64,000 bases of DNA from Limnospira fusiformis SAG 85.79. GTDB taxonomy: Bacteria > Cyanobacteriota > Cyanobacteriia > Cyanobacteriales > Microcoleaceae. This document shows, one piece after another, positions 59,073-64,000 of the stretch. Positions within the stretch are counted from its first letter, which is position 1, and each line of letters starts with the position of its first letter. Below the pieces are notes generated by a model. It was not told the DNA's origin. It saw nothing but the letters and a program-made list of their open reading frames with translations, and did no database searches. The position numbers and the translations under genes were made by a program. Where the stretch lies: assembly GCF_012516315.1 (NCBI RefSeq), contig NZ_CP051185.1, positions 1,601,403 through 1,665,402 on the forward strand. The letters are read 5' to 3'.

Positions 59073-59975
59073 TTAGCCGATTTCATCCTCATCATCAAAA
59101 CCCCAATCTTCCTCATCAGATTGAATTTTGGTAGGGGGAGAAGGGGGATTAATTAGGCGATAGTCTGCATCATAAACTGATTCGGTACGACCAGCACCGG
59201 AATTTTGACCGTCTTTATAATTGAAGGAATAGACGGAACCTGACCAGGATTCTTTTTGAGGTTGTTGCTGTACTTCAAAGGTTTTTCCGGTGTTTTCTGG
59301 GGGTGTGGGAGTGGTGGTGGGGGTGTTTTCTGGGGGTGGAGAAGTGGGGGTGGTTGGTGCATTCTGGGGAGGTAAATTATCCCAATCTTCATCAGTATTA
59401 GGAGAGTTTAGGGGATTGATATCGCGTTTATTCCAGGATTCTGATTCTGATGGTTTGGGGGTAGTTTGTCTAACGGGTGGGGTTTCTGGTTCATTTTGGC
59501 GATCGCTATTATTTTCATCCCAACTATCGCTAACTTGGCGGACTTCGGTTTCCCAATCATCACTATTTTTGTGAGTTTTGGGGGATTGATTTTTGGGGGT
59601 AGGGATAGGGGGTTGATTTTCCGGTTCTAATTCTAGTTCAGATTGCAAATTATCCCACTCCGAATCATCGGCTTGTGGTGACGGGGGAATTGCTGGATCA
59701 GGTGGGTTAGGTTGGGGGGATGGTTGTATAGGTTTTTTACTGGCTTGAGGACGTGACGGAGAGGGGGTGTAAGAGAGTTGGAATAAACTGGCAATCATCA
59801 GAGAGGTGAATATACCGATGAAGAGGGCAATTAGTAGCCACACCGACAAAGGTAAAGTGGGTAATTGCATCCCTAAAAATACTAAAGATATGGCGGGGGA
59901 AAGATTTTGTATGGTGAACAATATCAAACCACCGACTATAATCAAAATAGCGATCGCACTTTTTCCAGACATCAC
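59073..59975 (-). CDS. LapA-like membrane protein with disordered tail
   Basis: A 300-aa protein. Two membrane helices (~8-28 and 42-64: AIAILIIVGGLILFTIQNLS, PLSVWLLIALFIGIFTSLMI) match the LapA/DUF1049 pattern. The remaining ~230 residues are Pro-, Ser-, Thr- and Asp-rich with repeated DEDWDNL/DDWETE-like segments, so intrinsically disordered and cytoplasmic. Role unknown; LapA is linked to lipopolysaccharide assembly in enteric bacteria. 17 bp downstream starts aroK. Confidence 0.8.
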   Translation of the reverse strand: MMSGKSAIAILIIVGGLILFTIQNLSPAISLVFLGMQLPTLPLSVWLLIALFIGIFTSLMIASLFQLSYTPSPSRPQASKKPIQPSPQPNPPDPAIPPSPQADDSEWDNLQSELELEPENQPPIPTPKNQSPKTHKNSDDWETEVRQVSDSWDENNSDRQNEPETPPVRQTTPKPSESESWNKRDINPLNSPNTDEDWDNLPPQNAPTTPTSPPPENTPTTTPTPPENTGKTFEVQQQPQKESWSGSVYSFNYKDGQNSGAGRTESVYDADYRLINPPSPPTKIQSDEEDWGFDDEDEIG

Positions 59976-60027
59976 ATAAATAACCCCATCGAAATCGAAA
60001 ATATCAATAACTAATTAGGAAATTCCC

Positions 60028-60651
60028 TCAGAATTCATCAGGTTTCCACCGACGCAAAGGTACACAATCAATCTCAAATTGATCGAGGGTTCGCGCTACC
60101 ACAAAATCTACCAAATCCTCAATAGTTTGGGGATGATGATACCAAGCGGGGATAGCCGGGACAATCCGCGCGCCTGCTTCTGCTAAAGTAGTCAAATTTC
60201 GCAGATGGATAAGACTTAGGGGAGTTTCCCGTGGCACAATTACCAATTTTCTACCTTCTTTTAATTGTACATCTGCCGCCCGTTCAAGTAAATCGGAACT
60301 GAGACCTTGGGCAATTTTAGCCACTGTACTCATACTACAGGGAATGACGATCATACCGATAGTGCGAAAGGAACCACTAGCAATATTAGCGCCTACATCC
60401 TGCCAAGGATGACAACGCAGTTTTCCCCCGGTTTCCACCCCGGCTTGTTGTCGCCAAAATAACTCCTGGCGCGCGCTATCTCCAGGCATTTGCAAATTAT
60501 TCTCCGCTTGCCATACCATGTAGGAAGACTTGGAGGCTACCAATTCGATAGCATAATCGGCTTGTAGCAGGTATTTTAAGGCGCGGACTGCATAAATGAG
60601 TCCCGAAGCACCGGAAACGCCAATAATCAGGGGTCTGGTCGAGGTGGTCAT
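60028..60651 (-). CDS. ubiX: Flavin prenyltransferase UbiX
   Basis: A 207-aa prenyltransferase that makes prenyl-FMN, the cofactor of UbiD-type decarboxylases. The FMN-binding opening IIGVSGASGLIYAVRALKYL and the conserved IPCSMSTVAKIAQGLSSDLL and VPRETPLSLIHLRNL are present. The ATG overlaps the stop of panB (60651), so the two are coupled. No ubiD is in the window. Confidence 0.92.
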   Translation of the reverse strand: MTTSTRPLIIGVSGASGLIYAVRALKYLLQADYAIELVASKSSYMVWQAENNLQMPGDSARQELFWRQQAGVETGGKLRCHPWQDVGANIASGSFRTIGMIVIPCSMSTVAKIAQGLSSDLLERAADVQLKEGRKLVIVPRETPLSLIHLRNLTTLAEAGARIVPAIPAWYHHPQTIEDLVDFVVARTLDQFEIDCVPLRRWKPDEF

Positions 60652-61427
60652 TAGGGAAACTTCCCTTGTTGAACTTCTGTGCAGAATTGTGTCACGGCGT
60701 TGGTAATGGTATCGTGCAGGTTAGCGTATTTTTTGGCAAAGGGTGGTTGCCAGGGGGTTAATCCCAATATATCAGAGGTTACCAGCACTTGTCCGTCGCA
60801 GTAAGGACCCGCGCCAATACCGATAGTGGGAATGGTTAGTTGTTGGGTAATTTCCGCCGCCAAGTCCTTGGGGATATGTTCCAGGACTATAGCAAAGGCT
60901 CCCGCTTGTTGTAAGGCGATCGCTTCTGATAAAATACGTTCTGCTGCCACTGTGGTTTTACCTTGTTGGCGATACCCTCCCAATTGATGTACAGACTGGG
61001 GAGTTAAGCCGACATGACCCATAACGGGAATACCCACTTTGACTAAGGCGCTGACTGTATTAGCCATTTCATCATAGCCCCCTTCTAACTTTACGGCGGA
61101 TGCTCCTGTTTCTTTCAATACCCGTCCGGCTGAATGAATCGCCTGTTGGGGACTTTCCTGGTAGGTCAAAAATGGTAAATCCACTACCAATAGGGATCTT
61201 ACCACCGCCCGACGCACTGCTTTGGCGTGGTGCAACATTTCCTCAAGGGTTAGCGGTAGGGTGGTTTCGTAACCTAAACCGACCATGGCTAGGGAATCAC
61301 CGACTAGAATAATATCAATACCTGCTTGGTCGATAATTTTGGCGATCGCATACTCATAAGCAGTTAGCATGGTAATTTGGTGTCCCTGCTGTTTCCAATC
61401 GATTAATTGTTGGGTGGTTACTGCCAT
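60651..61427 (-). CDS. panB: Ketopantoate hydroxymethyltransferase
   Basis: A 258-aa PanB that makes ketopantoate from alpha-ketoisovalerate in pantothenate (CoA) synthesis. Motifs: [37 protein letters not shown] (metal and substrate site), [30 protein letters not shown] and [18 protein letters not shown]. The length is typical. Overlaps ubiX by its stop codon. Confidence 0.95.
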   Translation of the reverse strand: MAVTTQQLIDWKQQGHQITMLTAYEYAIAKIIDQAGIDIILVGDSLAMVGLGYETTLPLTLEEMLHHAKAVRRAVVRSLLVVDLPFLTYQESPQQAIHSAGRVLKETGASAVKLEGGYDEMANTVSALVKVGIPVMGHVGLTPQSVHQLGGYRQQGKTTVAAERILSEAIALQQAGAFAIVLEHIPKDLAAEITQQLTIPTIGIGAGPYCDGQVLVTSDILGLTPWQPPFAKKYANLHDTITNAVTQFCTEVQQGKFP

Positions 61428-61523
61428 AATTGTTTGTAGGTTTAGGGATTACAGGTTGCAGAGTCTTGATTTTATCAAAAACTGAACCACTGTCTCATCC
61501 TAAGTTTCACACTGAGAATACTA

Positions 61524-63149
61524 ATGCAGCCCAATTATATAATACTTGGTCTCAAGTTGATCACTCTAGGGGTCTCCACCCTGGTAGCGATCGCTACCCC
61601 CACTCAAGCCGCTGATTTTTTGCGTTTTTCCATCGGAAATAGAGATGTTTCTATACCTGTCGATGTTTTAGAAACTTATATCGAAAATCCGCCCGACCAT
61701 TCCGAAAATCACAAGTTAGATAATGTCGCCAATTTATTGAGTCCCAAAATCCAGACACAACTGCGGGACATATTAGCGAGACGTTATCAGTTTAGTGATG
61801 CCGAAATCAGGCATTTATTGAGTTCTCCGATGGTAGCAGATTTTTTAATTCAGATGGGAGATATTATCGAAACCGAACCCGGTGCTAATGGCGCAGATGC
61901 CATCCGAAATGCCATGGTATCAGCCAGTAGTCTCCCCGACGGATTTACCCTCATTGATATGATGCGAGAGTTTCCTAGTCCTAGTATTTATATGAACCTA
62001 AATGAGGCTTTACAAGCATTAACTAATGTAGCGATTTTAATTGAGTCAACTAATGATATAATTGCCGACATCAAAAGACTGGCATCTTCCCAAGGACAAA
62101 CTGCTGGAAATATTGATTTTAGTCAATGGCGCGACTTACGAAAACCCGGAAATTTTCCAAGTTCTAAATACACCTATAGAGTTAGTGATTCAATTCGCGA
62201 TCGCCAATTTAATTTTGATTTATACCTCCCGGAAACTACTGATAGTAATATCCCCACTTTAATCATATCTCATGGTTTAGCATCAGACCGCAGTCGCTTT
62301 GAATACCTCGCGCGCCATTTAGCCTCCTATGGTTTCGCCGTAGCTGTTCCTCAGCACACTGGTAGCGATTTTCAGCAATTCCAAGACTTGTTAATTGGGA
62401 AAGTATCAGATATGTTTAACCCGCGAGAATTTATAGACAGACCCCTTGACATTTCCCAAGTATTAGATTATCTGGAATCATTAAATCGTGGAGATTTAAG
62501 CGATCGCCTTAACTTGGATAATGTCGGAGTTCTCGGACATTCTCTCGGAGGCTATACAGCTTTAGTCTTAGGGGGTGCGCCGCTGAATTTTGCACAACTG
62601 AAAATCGACTGCAATCAAGATAACTTTTCCGTTAATCCTTCCTTGTTTCTCCAGTGTCGCGCCCTAGAATTACCGCAAACCGACACCAACTTGAGAGATG
62701 AAAGAGTTAATGCTATCTTACTTATAAACCCTTTAAATAGTAGTATCTTAGGAGAAGCAAGCATCAATCAAATCCAAATCCCGGTGATGATGGTAGCCAG
62801 TGGCTTGGATATATTAGCACCAGCAGTATTAGAACAAATCCCAGCTTTTAATTGGTTAACCAATTCCCACCGATATTTAGTTTTTAAAGAAAAAGATAGT
62901 CACTTTTTTGATATGAATCAATACACGGCTGAAGCCATACCCAACTTAGGAGGTTTAACTCGTCCAGCCACAGAAATTTCTCGGGGATATATGAAAAGTC
63001 TAAGTGTAGCATTTTTCCAAACCCACATAACTAATAATCCTGAATATGAGCAATATTTACAAGCCGCTTACGCTATCCATATCAGTGATGCTGCTTATCC
63101 TATCCATTTGATATTACCGACTCCTGACCAGAAGCTAGGAGTTAAATAA
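61524..63149 (+). CDS. Secreted alpha/beta hydrolase with DUF1400
   Basis: A 541-aa exported enzyme. The signal peptide (LITLGVSTLVAIATPTQA) precedes a DUF1400-type domain (~35-130: FSIGNRDVSIPVDVLETY, LSPKIQTQLRDIL). The hydrolase domain (~210-530) has the oxyanion HG in IISHGLASDRS, the nucleophile Ser in VLGHSLGGYTAL, and the His in KDSHFFDM. It resembles platelet-activating-factor acetylhydrolase-like lipases of cyanobacteria; substrate unknown. ATG at 61524. Three repeat families lie just beyond the stop. Confidence 0.85.
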   Translation: MQPNYIILGLKLITLGVSTLVAIATPTQAADFLRFSIGNRDVSIPVDVLETYIENPPDHSENHKLDNVANLLSPKIQTQLRDILARRYQFSDAEIRHLLSSPMVADFLIQMGDIIETEPGANGADAIRNAMVSASSLPDGFTLIDMMREFPSPSIYMNLNEALQALTNVAILIESTNDIIADIKRLASSQGQTAGNIDFSQWRDLRKPGNFPSSKYTYRVSDSIRDRQFNFDLYLPETTDSNIPTLIISHGLASDRSRFEYLARHLASYGFAVAVPQHTGSDFQQFQDLLIGKVSDMFNPREFIDRPLDISQVLDYLESLNRGDLSDRLNLDNVGVLGHSLGGYTALVLGGAPLNFAQLKIDCNQDNFSVNPSLFLQCRALELPQTDTNLRDERVNAILLINPLNSSILGEASINQIQIPVMMVASGLDILAPAVLEQIPAFNWLTNSHRYLVFKEKDSHFFDMNQYTAEAIPNLGGLTRPATEISRGYMKSLSVAFFQTHITNNPEYEQYLQAAYAIHISDAAYPIHLILPTPDQKLGVK

Positions 63150-63183
63150 AATGACATAAATAAATATTGACCCTTGACAAAAA

Positions 63184-63465
63184 TGTAGGTTGGGTGAAAC
63201 CCAACAAAGAGAGTAGTAGGTTGGGTGAAACGGAAAATGTAGGTTGGGTGAAACCCAACAAAGAGAGTAGTAGAGTAGTAGGTTGGGTGAAACCCAACAG
63301 AGGTCAATTGACCCAACGTAGGTTGGGTGAAACCCAACAAAGAGAGTAGTAGGTTGGGTGAAACCCAACAAAGAGAGTAGTAGGTTGGGTGAAACCCAAC
63401 AGAGGTCAATTGACCCAACGTAGGTTGGGTGAAACCCAACAGAGGTCAATTGACCCAACGTAGTC
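63184..63465. repeat. Array E, short GTAGGTTGGGTGAAACCCAAC repeats
   Basis: About eight copies of GTAGGTTGGGTGAAACCC plus AAC, with linkers AAAGAGAGTA or AGAGGTCAATTGACCCAACG. The core is the collapsed form of the outer palindrome of arrays A and C (GTAGGTTGGGTG and CCCAAC), without their inner loop. TCAATTGA in the linker is itself palindromic. Confidence 0.88.
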
Positions 63466-63666
63466 AATATAGCAAAAGTCAGGCAGGAAAACCCGCCATG
63501 ACTTTTGTTATATCGATTGGAAAGCACACTACTTAGGTTTCTAATCTGATTATAACCGATATTGTCAGATTTTTATATCCGATTTGTGCAACTTTTTTGT
63601 ATTGATGGACTTGCTCAAATTGTTAATTGATATATTGAATTGATATATTGAATTGATATATGAAAA

Positions 63667-63708
63667 ACTCCCCCCTAACCAGACCTATTAGGAGGAAATG
63701 GGGGGAGT
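63667..63708 (-). terminator. Rho-independent terminator of gyrA
   Basis: On the minus strand: ACTCCCCCC, a loop of ~24 nt, GGGGGGAGT, then TTTTTCA. A 9-bp GC stem followed by five T, 23 bp after the gyrA stop. Confidence 0.8.
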
Positions 63709-63730
63709 AGGGTTTCTAGGTTGTCAGAGT

Positions 63731-64000
63731 TCAGTTATTGACTTCTTGAAGTTCAACGTCAGTATTAGGGTCAACATCAACTTCGGTATCGTCCCCTTCA
63801 CCGGATAAAGGGACTAAAGCCACAGCAGCGATCGCATCTTCCTTATCTAAGCGTTGTACCCGCACCCCTGTAGCATTGCGGGACTGTCGAGAAATAGCGC
63901 TAATCACCTGACGAATAATAATCCCCCGGCTAGTAATTAACATCAATTCATCAGTATTATGTACCACCTGAAGCGCCACCACACAATCACCAGATAAATG
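63731..64000 (-). CDS. gyrA: DNA gyrase subunit A, C-terminal end (partial)
   Basis: 90 codons to the right edge of the window, stop at 63731. The sequence shows the last beta-pinwheel blades of GyrA: HNTDELMLITSRGIIIRQVI, ISRQSRNATGVRVQRLDKED and AIAAVALVPL, then an acidic tail (GEGDDTEVDVDPNTDVELQE), as in regulators of gyrase supercoiling. ParC is less likely because the GVRVQRL spacing fits GyrA. The N-terminal catalytic part lies outside. Confidence 0.85.
   Translation of the reverse strand, partial: HLSGDCVVALQVVHNTDELMLITSRGIIIRQVISAISRQSRNATGVRVQRLDKEDAIAAVALVPLSGEGDDTEVDVDPNTDVELQEVNN

Noticed and set aside
63095..63527. Two minus-strand frames with repeated GFHPTY
   Set aside because: They are array E read as protein; the repeated peptide is an effect of the 31-bp units.

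Overview
The window looks like chromosomal DNA of a filamentous, non-heterocystous cyanobacterium, most like Arthrospira/Limnospira. That placement is inference from gene content. What is visible directly is photosynthesis and CO2-fixation genes (psbH, psbN, chlD, ccmP), the cyanobacterial ClpR/ClpP3 protease genes, a carotenoid-type glycosyltransferase, many copies of the HIP1 octamer GCGATCGC, and very extensive tandem palindromic repeats. Most genes are ordinary housekeeping genes; the accessory material lies in 1-11.5 kb, 18.2-22.3 kb and a few repeat or IS remnants.

1-11.5 kb: a 129-bp palindromic repeat array abuts a minus-strand module (TPR protein, broken CHAT domain, 131-aa protein, 499-aa C-terminally membrane-anchored protein). 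Fragments of a second copy of the module lie at 6.1-6.5 and 8.3-8.5 kb around a second array. Then come tRNA-Leu(UAG), a CruG-like glycosyltransferase, a third repeat cluster, a broken IS630 copy and a group II intron 3' fragment.

11.5-20.2 kb: a DUF4126 membrane protein, remA-gmk, a VWA protein, three tandem clp genes (two lacking catalytic residues, one intact), a J-domain protein, an intact IS630 copy and an integrase gene truncated by it next to a tRNA 3'-end fragment. 20.3-22.3 kb is gene-free: an array of the same palindrome family as the first, inverted, then a long stretch of non-coding DNA.

22.3-36.4 kb: an SDR enzyme, a DUF1622 protein, a 46-aa membrane protein, an ABC exporter, a pentapeptide protein, a small membrane protein behind a c-di-AMP (ydaO-type) riboswitch, chlD, an HD protein overlapping ligA, a Ca2+/H+ antiporter and a Ser/Thr kinase with WD40 repeats.

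36.5-48.4 kb: an SLH porin, a structured IS605-like remnant, an OmpR-type regulator followed by a PhoX phosphatase with a four-repeat Pho box upstream, a creatininase-family protein, a hybrid histidine kinase with an ethylene-receptor sensor domain and a bilin-type GAF domain, an MBL hydrolase and aroC.

48.5-64 kb: psbN/psbH, a tnpB pseudogene, tatA, pth, a DUF3146 protein, a CapA lipoprotein, a candidate structured RNA before a DUF1311 protein, ccmP, a pentapeptide protein, recQ, a 92-bp palindrome array (about 16 units), aroK, a LapA-like protein, ubiX, panB, a DUF1400 hydrolase, a short repeat cluster and the gyrA 3' end. The strongest leads are the ethylene/bilin-type kinase, the riboswitch on an uncharacterised membrane protein, the Pho box, the unexplained stem at 52.23-52.33 kb and the decaying CHAT/TPR module.
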